DNA of 13,500 bases from Bacteroidales bacterium UBA2764 (GCA_002352705.1 DEIW01000005.1:1-13500); one strand, 5' to 3'. Numbered from the stretch's first letter, positions 1 to 7,147 are shown. The notes: generated from the sequence alone by a model not told the origin. Program-made: numbers and translations.

Positions 1-65
1 TCCCGATACATGAAGCCTTTTTTAGCCCTCGTTGCATAGCCATTGCATAGCCATTGCATAGTCAT
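1..65 (-). other. possible 5' end of an ORF leaving the window
   Basis: On the minus strand an ATG at 65-63 opens a frame with no stop before position 1 (about 21 codons; its first residues read MTMQWLCNGYATRAK). An 11-bp tandem repeat makes up most of this stretch. I do not recognise the peptide, and an open stretch this short could be chance. It is noted only because the window edge prevents a decision. No Bacteroidota promoter is apparent just upstream of it. Confidence 0.15.
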
Positions 66-69
66 TGCC
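30..69. repeat. 11-bp short tandem repeat
   Basis: Three consecutive 11-bp units (cgttgcatagc, cattgcatagc, cattgcatagt) are followed by a partial fourth unit (cattgcc). The copies differ by one or two bases. The array lies left of a broken gene. On the minus strand it falls inside a short open frame that starts at 65 and is still open at the window edge, so it may belong to a coding sequence outside the window. No function is evident. Confidence 0.7.
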
Positions 70-138
70 TCCTCGTTGCCCCTTACAACATGTTTGTAAT
101 ACACTGAAAACAAGGCTGATTCATCAATCCATCATTCA

Positions 139-344
139 TCAATTCTCAATTTTCTGTGCTCCGTAGCCGCTCTTTGCGCCGAAGAGCTGAAGCGCCTTGT
201 CGAAATTATAACGGTTGCCGTACATCGACACACGGATAGTCTCCGAGCCTTGCATGTTCATTCCCATCGCCGTACGGAACCGGTTCGCCGCTGAGTTACG
301 GTTGAAAGAACTGCTGCAAAAAAGAAAATTGCGTACTTTTTCAT
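139..344 (-). pseudogene. broken gene for a small secreted protein (signal peptide plus C-terminal fragment in another frame)
   Basis: An ATG at 344-342 starts MKKYAIFFFAAVLSTV, a good signal-peptide start (lysines, then a hydrophobic core). That frame stops at 260-258 after 28 residues. A second minus frame is open across the same DNA and continues to a TGA at 141-139. It encodes FNRNSAANRFRTAMGMNMQ, then a segment containing SETIRVSMYGNRYNFDKAL and LFGAKSGYGAQK. The span is 206 nt, so one added base would restore a single frame of about 68 residues. The likely history is a one-base frameshift, or an internal deletion joining a signal peptide to the tail of a longer exported protein. I do not recognise the family. 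A TAACTTTG -7 box lies about 110 bp upstream. Confidence 0.5.
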
Positions 345-452
345 GATTCGTGTTTTTTTAATTGTGAATAAGAGAGTAAAATTTTTGTATGTTGATACAT
401 GTTTTTTGAGGTTCAAAAGGTGCCCATTAGTTTAATATATTAAAATCCGCTG

Positions 453-460
453 CAAAGTTA
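453..460 (-). promoter_or_regulatory. -7 box upstream of the broken secreted-protein gene
   Basis: On the minus strand the sequence reads TAACTTTGCAGCGG, matching the Bacteroidota -7 consensus TAnnTTTG. No TTTG or TTG is seen at the expected 20-bp spacing. The region upstream is a T/A tract. It would give a leader of about 100 nt before the ATG at 344. This is a weaker promoter call than the others in the window. Confidence 0.4.
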
Positions 461-544
461 CTGCTTTTTTTTTATTAATCCGTCATCGTTTTCGTTCAAT
501 CTTTCTGGATCTATATACAAAATCGTTCAAAATATAGTATTTTT

Positions 545-556
545 TGACACGTGTCA
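545..556. promoter_or_regulatory. 12-bp perfect palindrome, possible operator
   Basis: TGACACGTGTCA is a perfect 12-bp palindrome in otherwise A/T-rich DNA. It lies 3 bp from a second imperfect dyad (TAATCG, 11 nt, CGATTA). Symmetry of this size fits a dimeric repressor site, but no regulator gene is nearby and no target is identified. Confidence 0.25.
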
Positions 557-604
557 ATTAATCGACATCTTTTGCCGATTAAAATGGGGTGAATATGATA
601 AAAA

Positions 605-638
605 GGGAAAAAAAGAAAAAAAAGCGCCAAAGACGCTT
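605..638 (-). terminator. rho-independent terminator after recJ
   Basis: Just past the recJ stop, on the minus strand, AAGCG (638-634) pairs with CGCTT (626-622). Inside, one mismatch, one more G-C pair and a three-base loop complete the hairpin. It is followed by TTTTTTCTTTTT. This is a short but typical intrinsic terminator ending the nfeD-floA-nitrilase-recJ operon. Confidence 0.7.
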
Positions 639-640
639 GC

Positions 641-2353
641 TTAGCAGAGCTTGATATCCTGGGCGTTCATCTGGAGAGTAGAGCGTCCGTGATAACTATT
701 TTCCTCCAGATAGAAGCAGACATCTACGGCATTGCCGTTCTGTATATACTCCGCCTTTGGTCCCTGACCGAAAGCGATGCCGTCCATCGCTACCACACGG
801 TCCGTCAGGTCCAGATGCAGGTGTTTGCCGTCACTTACCGCGCGCGTGTTACGATTATTAATAAGGTTACGGCATAGGAAGAGGGGGCGCTCATTACCGG
901 GACCGAAAGGCTCCAGGCACTGTAATATCTTGTACATCTTCCAGTTCATATCCCTTAATTCGACCTCGGCCTCCACCTCCAGCGTAGGAGCCTGCTGCGA
1001 CGGCGTGATATGGGAAGCCACATATTCCTCAAAACGGCGCTTGAACTCCGGCAGATCAGCCTTATGCATGCTGAGACCCGCGGCAAACTTATGCCCGCCG
1101 AAATTGGTAAGCAGGTCACGGCATGAGTCAATAGCCGTATAGATATCGAAATCGCTGACCGAGCGGGCACTGCCGCTGATGATATCATCCTCGCCGGCGG
1201 TAAGCACGATAGTAGGACGATAATAGGTCTCCGTTAACCGGCTCGCGGCTATGCCTACCACACCCTTGTGCCATTCGGGCGAATAGACCACTGTGGTAAA
1301 TTTAGCCGTATTCATCGGATCTTTTTCGAGCTGGGCAAGGGCTTCTTCTGTTGTCCGGATATCGAAATCACGACGGTTCTGGTTATAGGTATCTATCTCC
1401 CGCGCAAACTGGTCTGCAGCATCGGCGTCATCGGATATCAGCAGCCGCACAGCCTCAGCACCGCTCTTGATACGCCCAGCGGCATTGATACGCGGACCTA
1501 TCTTATAGACCAGATCGCTGATGGTTATCGTCTTGCCTTCTATGCCGGCTACGCGCATGATAGCCTGCAAGCCGACCGAAGGAGAGGCGTTCAGCGCCCT
1601 CAGACCGTAGAAAGCCAAGAGCCTGTTTTCCCCTGTCACAGGCACGATGTCGCTCGCTATACTCATCGCCAGCAGAGGCAGCAGTCTGTAAACCTCCTGC
1701 ATCGCTATGCCGCGACGCTGGGCGTATGCCTGCGCCAGCTTGAACCCTACGCCGCAACCGCTCAGTTCTTTGAAGGGATAGAGACAGTCAGCGCGCTTCA
1801 TATTCAGCACCGCTACGGCACGGGGTATCGTATCGCCGGGAGTATGGTGGTCACAGATAATGAAATCGACACCTATCGAACGGGCGTATTCCATCTTATC
1901 CACAGCCTTGATGCCGCAATCCAGCGCTATGACCAGACTACAGCCTTGCTCTTTGGCGGTATCTATTCCTTTGGTAGAGATACCATAGCCCTCCGTATAA
2001 CGATCGGGAATATAATAGATGAGATTGTCTGTCTGGGTACGGAGAAACGAATACATCAACGCCACCGCCGTAGTACCGTCCACATCATAATCGCCATAGA
2101 CCATGATGCGCTCATGGGTATCAATGGCACGGCACAGCCTGTCCACCGCAGTACCCATATCTTTCATCAGAAAAGGATCATGCAGACTCTCCAGCGACGG
2201 ACGGATATAGGCTCTCGCCTCCGCTGCTGTCCGGATTCCTCGTCCGGCAAGGATACGCCCCGCTACCGGACTGATGTCCAGGTCGGTACTCAGGCGTATG
2301 GCTGCATTCTGTTCCTCCGCCGTCAGGGTCTTTATCTGCCAGTTGATATCCAA
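641..2353 (-). CDS. recJ: single-stranded-DNA-specific exonuclease RecJ
   Basis: RecJ degrades single-stranded DNA 5'->3' in recombination and mismatch/base-excision repair in the cytoplasm. The 570 residues carry the DHH phosphoesterase motifs: DYDVDG at 89-93, DCG at 145-147, DHH at 168-170 and SD at 234-235. The DHHA1 half follows with RINAAGR (288-294), WHKGVVGIAASRL (361-373) and GGHKFAAG (419-426), then a C-terminal OB-like region. The length is usual for Bacteroidota RecJ. The start is a TTG at 2353-2351. It gives MDINWQIKTLTAEEQ, which fits the family N terminus, and no ATG lies in frame just upstream. It is the last gene of the operon, 62 bp after the nitrilase gene. That gap is filled by 7-bp tandem repeats ending 1 bp before the TTG, and no Shine-Dalgarno sequence is visible. 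Confidence 0.95.
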   Translation of the reverse strand: MDINWQIKTLTAEEQNAAIRLSTDLDISPVAGRILAGRGIRTAAEARAYIRPSLESLHDPFLMKDMGTAVDRLCRAIDTHERIMVYGDYDVDGTTAVALMYSFLRTQTDNLIYYIPDRYTEGYGISTKGIDTAKEQGCSLVIALDCGIKAVDKMEYARSIGVDFIICDHHTPGDTIPRAVAVLNMKRADCLYPFKELSGCGVGFKLAQAYAQRRGIAMQEVYRLLPLLAMSIASDIVPVTGENRLLAFYGLRALNASPSVGLQAIMRVAGIEGKTITISDLVYKIGPRINAAGRIKSGAEAVRLLISDDADAADQFAREIDTYNQNRRDFDIRTTEEALAQLEKDPMNTAKFTTVVYSPEWHKGVVGIAASRLTETYYRPTIVLTAGEDDIISGSARSVSDFDIYTAIDSCRDLLTNFGGHKFAAGLSMHKADLPEFKRRFEEYVASHITPSQQAPTLEVEAEVELRDMNWKMYKILQCLEPFGPGNERPLFLCRNLINNRNTRAVSDGKHLHLDLTDRVVAMDGIAFGQGPKAEYIQNGNAVDVCFYLEENSYHGRSTLQMNAQDIKLC

Positions 2354-2354
2354 G

Positions 2355-2410
2355 AGTATTCTGTATTCTGTATTCTCTACTCTGTATTCTGTACTCTGTA
2401 TTCTGTACTC
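2355..2410. repeat. heptanucleotide tandem repeat (8 units) before recJ
   Basis: On the minus strand there are eight consecutive 7-bp units of consensus GARTACA: GAGTACA, GAATACA, GAGTACA, GAATACA, GAGTAGA, GAATACA, GAATACA, GAATACT. They occupy nearly the whole gap between the nitrilase stop and the recJ TTG start. A/G alternation at the third base over the first units suggests growth by 14-bp steps. There is no room for a Shine-Dalgarno sequence outside the array. Confidence 0.9.
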
Positions 2411-2415
2411 AGTGT

Positions 2416-3192
2416 TCAGAAAACTTCGTATTCATCGGCGTCCTGCCATAGCGGGGAGGCTGAGCGGTAATGACGGACTTTCTCTACCGAGAGCTCCACG
2501 ATACGTGTTCCTTCCTCCTCGTCATTGAAGAGCGCCACCTCCCGTAACCATGTGTCATATGCCGCCGAATGACCGTTATATACTTCTCCCGTACCGTCTG
2601 TTCCTACCATGTTCACGCCTATGACGAGAGCCTGGTTCTCCGCGGCACGAGCCGGAAGCATGGCATCCCAGTATTGCACCCTTACCTTCGGCCAGCATGC
2701 TACGCATACGAGAATATCATACATGTTCTCCGGATCCTGGCGAAGCCACACGGGGAAACGGAGATCATAACATATGGCAAGACGGATTCTGGCTCCCTTA
2801 TAGTCCCATACCTCGCGTTGGTCACCGGCTTTGAAGAGCGCCGCTTCTCCTCCATGCTTGTAGAGATGGCGCTTGTCTATAAATCGCGGTGCCGCATGCG
2901 GGGCAAAGAGAAAGCCCCTGTTCCGCAAACCATCCTCCAGACGGATAATCATACTGCCCATTATAGCTATATCATAGGCGTCTGCCATACGCTGCAGCTC
3001 ACAACAAGTAGGACCTCCCCATGGTTCGGCAAGGTCCATTCTATCGGTACAAAATCCGGTGGAAAACATTTCGGGCAGGACGGCTATATCCGCCTGCCCT
3101 GTTATAGCAGCCAGGCGGGAATCCAACAGACGCAGATTGGCCTGCGGATCCGCCCAGACTATAGGATATTGTAATAAAGCAAATTTCAACAT
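2416..3192 (-). CDS. nitrilase-superfamily amidase, omega-amidase (YafV/Nit2) type
   Basis: This is a cytoplasmic carbon-nitrogen hydrolase of 258 residues, the usual length for single-domain members. The catalytic Glu-Lys-Cys triad is visible: Glu in PEMFSTGF (E41), Lys in DKRHLY (K107) and Cys in CYDLRFPVW (C141). A second conserved Glu lies in HGGEAALF. The PEMFSTGF and YDLRFPVW signatures resemble the YafV/Nit2 group, which hydrolyses 2-oxoglutaramate or 2-oxosuccinamate and clears deaminated glutamine or asparagine. The exact substrate is inferred from family resemblance. The start is the ATG at 3192-3190, overlapping the floA stop (TGATG), so translation is probably coupled. A TTG one codon upstream is less likely. 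The next gene is recJ, and no functional link between the two is evident. Confidence 0.85.
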   Translation of the reverse strand: MLKFALLQYPIVWADPQANLRLLDSRLAAITGQADIAVLPEMFSTGFCTDRMDLAEPWGGPTCCELQRMADAYDIAIMGSMIIRLEDGLRNRGFLFAPHAAPRFIDKRHLYKHGGEAALFKAGDQREVWDYKGARIRLAICYDLRFPVWLRQDPENMYDILVCVACWPKVRVQYWDAMLPARAAENQALVIGVNMVGTDGTGEVYNGHSAAYDTWLREVALFNDEEEGTRIVELSVEKVRHYRSASPLWQDADEYEVF

Positions 3193-4172
3193 CAATTTTT
3201 CTTCTTGGAAGAAGTTCCTCCCCCTGCTATCTGCTCGCGCATGGCAGTATCAGCCTGCATATTCTGCATCCGATAGTAATCCATTATTCCGAGGTTTCCG
3301 CTACGGAACGCTTCCGCCATGGCTTGCGGCACAAGTGCCTCCGCCTCAATGACTTTTGCACGAGCCTCCTGTGCCTTAGCCTTCATCTCCTGCTCACTGG
3401 CAATAGCCATAGAGCGGCGCTCCTCTGCCTTCGCCTGCGCGATATTCTTGTCCGCCTCTGCTTGGTCCATCTGCAGCTGTGCACCGATGTTCTTACCTAC
3501 ATCAATATCGGCGATATCAATAGACAGAATCTCAAATGCCGTACCGTCATCCAGACCCTTGGAGAGCACTAATTTACTGATGGAATCAGGGTTTTCAAGC
3601 ACTTGCTTGTGGCTCTCGGCAGAACCGATAGAGCTTACAATACCCTCGCCTACACGGGCAAGGATAGTATCCTCGCCTGCACCACCTACCAGTTGGCGGA
3701 TGTTTGCGCGCACTGTGACACGCGCCTTGGCGATAAGCTGGATACCGTCTTTCGCCACAGCCGTTACCGGCGGGGTATCTATGACTTTCGGATTGACACT
3801 CATCTGAACTGCTTCAAAGACATCACGACCTGCCAAGTCAATAGCTGTAGCCATCTGGAAGGACAGATCTATTCCTGCCTTGGATGCCGAAACGAGGGCG
3901 TGTACCACGCGCTCTATGTGTCCTCCGGCGAGATAGTGCGCCTCCAGACCGTCGCGCTTCACTTCGGTCAGACCCGCCTTGTGCGCCTCAATCATACAAT
4001 TGACGATCTTTGAGGGCGGCACCTTACGGATACGCATGAGGAAAAGTTGTACGAGACTGATGTGCACACCGCTTACTACGGCATTGATCCATAGCATAAA
4101 GGGCACATAATACAAGAAAATAAATACGGCGATTGTAATCAACACAATCAGCAAAAGAGTAATTGGATCCAT
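3192..4172 (-). CDS. floA: flotillin-like protein FloA
   Basis: FloA is a bacterial flotillin that anchors in the membrane and scaffolds ordered lipid microdomains. The 326 residues match the family length. A hydrophobic hairpin or segment (5-30) is followed by the SPFH-type core with VPPSKIVNCMIEAHKAG (51-67), NPKVIDTPPVTAVAKDGIQL (127-146) and VGEGIVSSIGS (174-184). An Ala/Glu/Lys-rich helical oligomerisation region (about 230-285) follows. The tail ends in SSKKKN. The gene follows the nfeD-like gene by 19 bp, the conserved flotillin-NfeD pairing, and overlaps the nitrilase start by 1 nt. It is expressed from the promoter before nfeD. The call is near certain. Confidence 0.95.
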   Translation of the reverse strand: MDPITLLLIVLITIAVFIFLYYVPFMLWINAVVSGVHISLVQLFLMRIRKVPPSKIVNCMIEAHKAGLTEVKRDGLEAHYLAGGHIERVVHALVSASKAGIDLSFQMATAIDLAGRDVFEAVQMSVNPKVIDTPPVTAVAKDGIQLIAKARVTVRANIRQLVGGAGEDTILARVGEGIVSSIGSAESHKQVLENPDSISKLVLSKGLDDGTAFEILSIDIADIDVGKNIGAQLQMDQAEADKNIAQAKAEERRSMAIASEQEMKAKAQEARAKVIEAEALVPQAMAEAFRSGNLGIMDYYRMQNMQADTAMREQIAGGGTSSKKKN

Positions 4173-4191
4173 AGTAATTATGAGTTAGTGA

Positions 4192-4521
4192 TTAGTTCTC
4201 TGCTTCTTTTTTGGAGTCTTCCTTCTTGAGTTTGTTATTGGCTAACTCCACATGGCTGTCAATCTTGGTGTCCAACGCCATCTTATCCAAGGCATTGCTG
4301 CGCAGGAATCCCCAGATAGCCACTCCGGACAATACAACACATGCAGCCAGAGTGATATATCCGGCTAAACGCCCTATGCATAACCATGCTACAATCACAG
4401 CACCTATCAGACAGGCAAAACCACTCACGCCCGCGATGCCGAAACCCGGCAAAAGGAACATCTCCATTAATAATAACGCGACGCCCGCGAGCACTAATAA
4501 TACGACTAAAATGGTATTCAT
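4192..4521 (-). CDS. NfeD-like membrane protein without the C-terminal OB-fold
   Basis: NfeD-family membrane proteins are partners of flotillins and are usually encoded next to them, as here. The 109 residues hold a hydrophobic N terminus with about three membrane segments (5-25, 28-50, 54-73) and the family motif EMFLLPGFGIAGVSG (20-34). The line RSNALDKMALDTKID (74-88) is where the soluble OB-fold normally begins in Bacteroidota NfeD. Here it ends after about 20 more residues in a charged tail (KKEDSKKEAEN). The OB-fold domain is therefore missing, and only 19 bp separate the stop from floA, leaving no room for it downstream. It is either a short natural variant or a deletion product. It is the first gene of the nfeD-floA-nitrilase-recJ operon, with a promoter at 4571-4601. 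Confidence 0.85.
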   Translation of the reverse strand: MNTILVVLLVLAGVALLLMEMFLLPGFGIAGVSGFACLIGAVIVAWLCIGRLAGYITLAACVVLSGVAIWGFLRSNALDKMALDTKIDSHVELANNKLKKEDSKKEAEN

Positions 4522-4570
4522 GCAAGACCTTTCGATAAAAAAATTAAAAATTATTTTTTCAAATCGGGTG

Positions 4571-4601
4571 CAAAGATACTAAATATCTTTGATATATGCA
4601 A
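4571..4601 (-). promoter_or_regulatory. promoter of the nfeD-floA operon
   Basis: On the minus strand TTGCATA (TTG at 4601-4599) is followed after 20 bp by TATCTTTG (4578-4571), matching TTTG/TAnnTTTG. The expected transcript start is near 4564, giving a leader of about 40 nt. The -7 box forms one arm of an inverted repeat AAAGATA/TATCTTT (4572-4578 and 4584-4590). Confidence 0.8.
4572..4590. repeat. inverted repeat over the nfeD -7 box
   Basis: AAAGATA and TATCTTT are 7-bp arms separated by ctaaa. The left arm contains the minus-strand -7 element of the nfeD operon. The right arm reads TATCTTTG on the plus strand, also a -7 match, but no -33 box lies at the right distance on that strand. 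It could be an operator or simply two facing -7 boxes. Confidence 0.5.
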
Positions 4602-4615
4602 GCGAATAAAAAAAA

Positions 4616-4647
4616 TTTGCGAAAATAAATTAATTATACTACTTTTG
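4616..4647 (+). promoter_or_regulatory. promoter of topA
   Basis: TTTG (4616-4619), preceded by an eight-base A-tract, is followed after 20 bp by TACTTTTG (4640-4647). This matches the Bacteroidota consensus. The expected start is near 4654, about 34 nt before the ATG. Its -33 box is only 14 bp from the -33 box of the divergent nfeD promoter, so the two polymerases may compete. Confidence 0.85.
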
Positions 4648-4687
4648 CAGCCGATTTTGAGGTACACACCTTATTTATTATACGTCT

Positions 4688-7003
4688 ATGAGCAAAAATT
4701 TAGTGATAGTAGAGTCTCCGGCGAAAGCGAAGACGATAGAGAAATTCCTCGGTTCGGAATATCATGTATTGAGCAGCCAGGGTCATATCCGCGATATAGA
4801 ACCTTTGGGCAAAAACTCCATGGGTATTGATTTCGAACACGGCTATGCGCCGAATTATGTAATCGACGAACATAAAGTTCACCTTGTGGAGCAATTAGAG
4901 CGGGAAGTGAAGAAAGCGGACACTGTATGGCTCGCTTCCGATGAGGACCGCGAAGGGGAAGCTATAGCATGGCATCTGAAAGAAGTACTGAATCTGGACA
5001 AGAAAGATACCAAACGTATTGTATTCCACGAGATCACCAAGACTGCTATCCAGGAGGCTATTCTCCATCCCCGCGATATTGATTACAATCTGGTGAACGC
5101 CCAACAGGCACGCCGCGTATTAGACCGCATCGTAGGATTTGAACTCTCCCCTATCCTTTGGAAGAAAGTGACGACAGGTCTTTCTGCCGGCCGTGTCCAG
5201 TCGGTAGCCGTTCGTCTGATTGTAGAGAAAGAACGGGAGATAGAGTCCTTCCGGGCTTCCTCCGGATACCGTATTTTTGCCGATTTCATCGGAATTAATC
5301 CGGGTGATGCTTCCGTATTAAAGTGCGAATTAAACCATCGTTTTTCGCATAAGAAGGATGCCATTGAATTTATGCAAAGCTTGCAGACGGCTATGTTTAT
5401 CGTCCGTGACGTACAACGCAAGCCGGTGACGCATACTCCGGCACCTCCGTTCACCACCTCCACGTTACAACAAGAGGCGGCGCGCAAACTGAAATTCTCT
5501 GTGTCGAAAACCATGCGACTGGCGCAATCTCTGTATGAAAGCGGAAGAATAACCTATATGCGTACCGACTCTGTCAATCTCTCTACGCTGGCCTTAGCCA
5601 CCTCCAAAGAGGTAATTACAGACCAATACGGCGCGAAGTATGTCCATACCCGTCAATACCACACCAAGGCTAAAGGCGCGCAAGAGGCTCACGAAGCCAT
5701 CCGTCCGACTTATATGAATACGCCGGTAGCCGGTGATAACAAAGACGAACAACGTCTATACGAGCTGATATGGAAACGGACGCTGGCATCCCAAATGGCG
5801 GATGCAGAGAGCGAGCGTACCACCATCGAGGTATCCGTCCACGGGTCGAAATATGCCTTTGTCGCTACGGGAGAAGTCATTACTTTTGACGGCTTCACAC
5901 GTGTCTATGTCCAATCCACAGACGAGGAAACGGATGAGCGTCGTGTCTTACCGGCTATGTCCAAACGCGAGCGTTTGAAAATAGTAGGGGCTGAAGGAGT
6001 ACAGACCTACGCCAAACCGCCGTTCCGATATAATGAAGCCACCTTGGTAAAACGAATGGAAGAGTTAGGTATCGGCCGTCCTTCCACGTACGCGACTATC
6101 ATTGAAACCATTCAGCACGTGAAATATGTTGAGAAAGGTTCCGTAGCCGGACAGAAACGCGAGGCTACTATCCTGACAATGAAAAACGGCGAGGTGGTCG
6201 AACATACCAAATCCGAGATGTACGGCGCGGAGACACAACGGCTACTTCCTACCGATTTAGGACGCATCACCAATGATTTCCTGGTAGCCAACTTCCCGTC
6301 CATCCTCAGCTATGACTTCACGGCACATGAGGAAGAACAGTTCGACCGCATTGCCGTAGGAAAGGCAGACTGGGTCAAGACGGTAGATCAGTTCTATCAG
6401 ACCTTCGAACCATTAGTTTCCTCGATTCCATCGGGAAAAGTTGACGGTAGGCTATTGGGCACTGATCCGGCTACCGGGCAGCCTGTCATCGCTAAAATCA
6501 GCAAAATAGGTCCGTGCGTACAATTGGGCGACACTGCAGGTGTCAAGCCTCAATTCGCGAGTCTCAAAAAAGGACAGTCTATCTTCTCCATCACACTCAA
6601 TGAGGCGTTGGAACTATTCAAGACGGCTCTGCCTTATACATTAGGTGAGCACGAAGGAAAAGAGGTCGTAATAGGCGAAGGCAAGTATGGTCCGTATATC
6701 CGTTATGACAATCTCTATATCTCCATTCCGCGCACCAAGAATCCGCTCAAACTGACTATGGCGGAGGCCGTGGCTTTGATTGAAGAGAAACAACAGACAT
6801 CTATGCCTATCCATCAGTGGGGAGATATTCAGGTAATGCCCGGACGCTACGGGGCTTATATCCATACGCCGGAAGGCAATTACCAGATTGACAAAGGTAC
6901 CGATATCGCGGCGTTGACAGAAGCCGGCGTGCGGGAAATGATTGCTAAAAAAACTCCCATACAGCCCGGAAAACATAGCTTTAAGCGAAAAAGTGCAAAA
7001 TAA
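4688..7003 (+). CDS. topA: DNA topoisomerase I (type IA)
   Basis: TopA relaxes negatively supercoiled DNA by transient cleavage of one strand through a 5'-phosphotyrosine. The 771 residues start with the Toprim domain: VIVESPAKAKTIEKF (6-20, Glu9) and the acidic triad in DEDREGE (85-91). The central DNA-gate domain carries LSAGRVQS (165-172). The active site lies in GRITYMRTDSVNLS, with catalytic Tyr290. The C terminus has Gly-rich repeats (GKYGPYIRYDN, GRYGAYIHTPEG) of the zinc-free C-terminal type, and no CxxC zinc fingers are visible, as is usual in Bacteroidota. It ends in a basic tail (KHSFKRKSAK). It has its own promoter and is divergent from the nfeD operon. There is no clear terminator, and the tRNA promoter begins 11 bp after the stop. 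Confidence 0.97.
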   Translation: MSKNLVIVESPAKAKTIEKFLGSEYHVLSSQGHIRDIEPLGKNSMGIDFEHGYAPNYVIDEHKVHLVEQLEREVKKADTVWLASDEDREGEAIAWHLKEVLNLDKKDTKRIVFHEITKTAIQEAILHPRDIDYNLVNAQQARRVLDRIVGFELSPILWKKVTTGLSAGRVQSVAVRLIVEKEREIESFRASSGYRIFADFIGINPGDASVLKCELNHRFSHKKDAIEFMQSLQTAMFIVRDVQRKPVTHTPAPPFTTSTLQQEAARKLKFSVSKTMRLAQSLYESGRITYMRTDSVNLSTLALATSKEVITDQYGAKYVHTRQYHTKAKGAQEAHEAIRPTYMNTPVAGDNKDEQRLYELIWKRTLASQMADAESERTTIEVSVHGSKYAFVATGEVITFDGFTRVYVQSTDEETDERRVLPAMSKRERLKIVGAEGVQTYAKPPFRYNEATLVKRMEELGIGRPSTYATIIETIQHVKYVEKGSVAGQKREATILTMKNGEVVEHTKSEMYGAETQRLLPTDLGRITNDFLVANFPSILSYDFTAHEEEQFDRIAVGKADWVKTVDQFYQTFEPLVSSIPSGKVDGRLLGTDPATGQPVIAKISKIGPCVQLGDTAGVKPQFASLKKGQSIFSITLNEALELFKTALPYTLGEHEGKEVVIGEGKYGPYIRYDNLYISIPRTKNPLKLTMAEAVALIEEKQQTSMPIHQWGDIQVMPGRYGAYIHTPEGNYQIDKGTDIAALTEAGVREMIAKKTPIQPGKHSFKRKSAK

Positions 7004-7014
7004 TTGCAAAAAAA

Positions 7015-7046
7015 TTTGCGTATTCCAGAAAAAAGCAGTACCTTTG
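7015..7046 (+). promoter_or_regulatory. promoter of the tRNA-Pro unit
   Basis: TTTG (7015-7018) after a seven-base A-tract, 20 bp, then TACCTTTG (7039-7046) is an almost ideal Bacteroidota promoter. It shares the 13-mer AAAAAAATTTGCG with the topA promoter. The expected start is near 7053. A further -7-like TATATTTG at 7069-7076 lies 22 bp after the TTTG of the first -7 box and might act as a second start. Confidence 0.85.
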
Positions 7047-7052
7047 CACCCG

Positions 7053-7147
7053 CTTTTGTGAAATCGAGTATATTTGCCGCAGCAAATAATCGAGGTGAGC
7101 AAAGCGAATCCGAGCATATCTCGTAATCGAAGAAATGCACTGTATTT
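7053..7147 (+). other. structured 5' leader before tRNA-Pro
   Basis: About 95 nt lie between the predicted transcript start and the tRNA. They include a hairpin TATTTGC/GCAAATA with loop cgca (7071-7077 and 7082-7088) and a smaller one CGAG/CTCG with loop catat (7111-7114 and 7120-7123). No second tRNA or open frame is seen. It is probably a processed tRNA precursor leader. A small RNA cannot be excluded. Confidence 0.35.

Larger units (their letters stand above)
345..604. other. A/T-rich intergenic region with palindromes
   Basis: No gene is supported between the broken gene and the recJ terminator. The stretch is A/T-rich. It holds a -7 promoter box (453-460), a perfect 12-bp palindrome TGACACGTGTCA (545-556) and an inverted repeat TAATCG/CGATTA (559-564 and 576-581). 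On the minus strand TTGACA overlaps the palindrome and is followed about 20 bp later by TATTTTG, so an upstream promoter for the broken gene is possible but unproven. Confidence 0.4.

Noticed and set aside
2355..2410. CRISPR-like array
   Set aside because: The units are 7 bp and contiguous, with no unique spacers and no cas genes.
1268..2470. Long plus-strand open frame of 400 codons opposite recJ
   Set aside because: It is antisense to recJ, which has all DHH-family motifs. The translation is low-information and reads through the heptamer repeat. There is no promoter in front of it.
4584..4591. Second plus-strand topA promoter at TATCTTTG
   Set aside because: No TTTG or TTG lies about 20 bp upstream, while the 4616-4647 promoter is complete.
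7006..7019. GCAAA/TTTGC hairpin as the topA terminator
   Set aside because: The stem has only five A/T-rich pairs, no following T-tract on the plus strand, and it overlaps the -33 box of the tRNA promoter.
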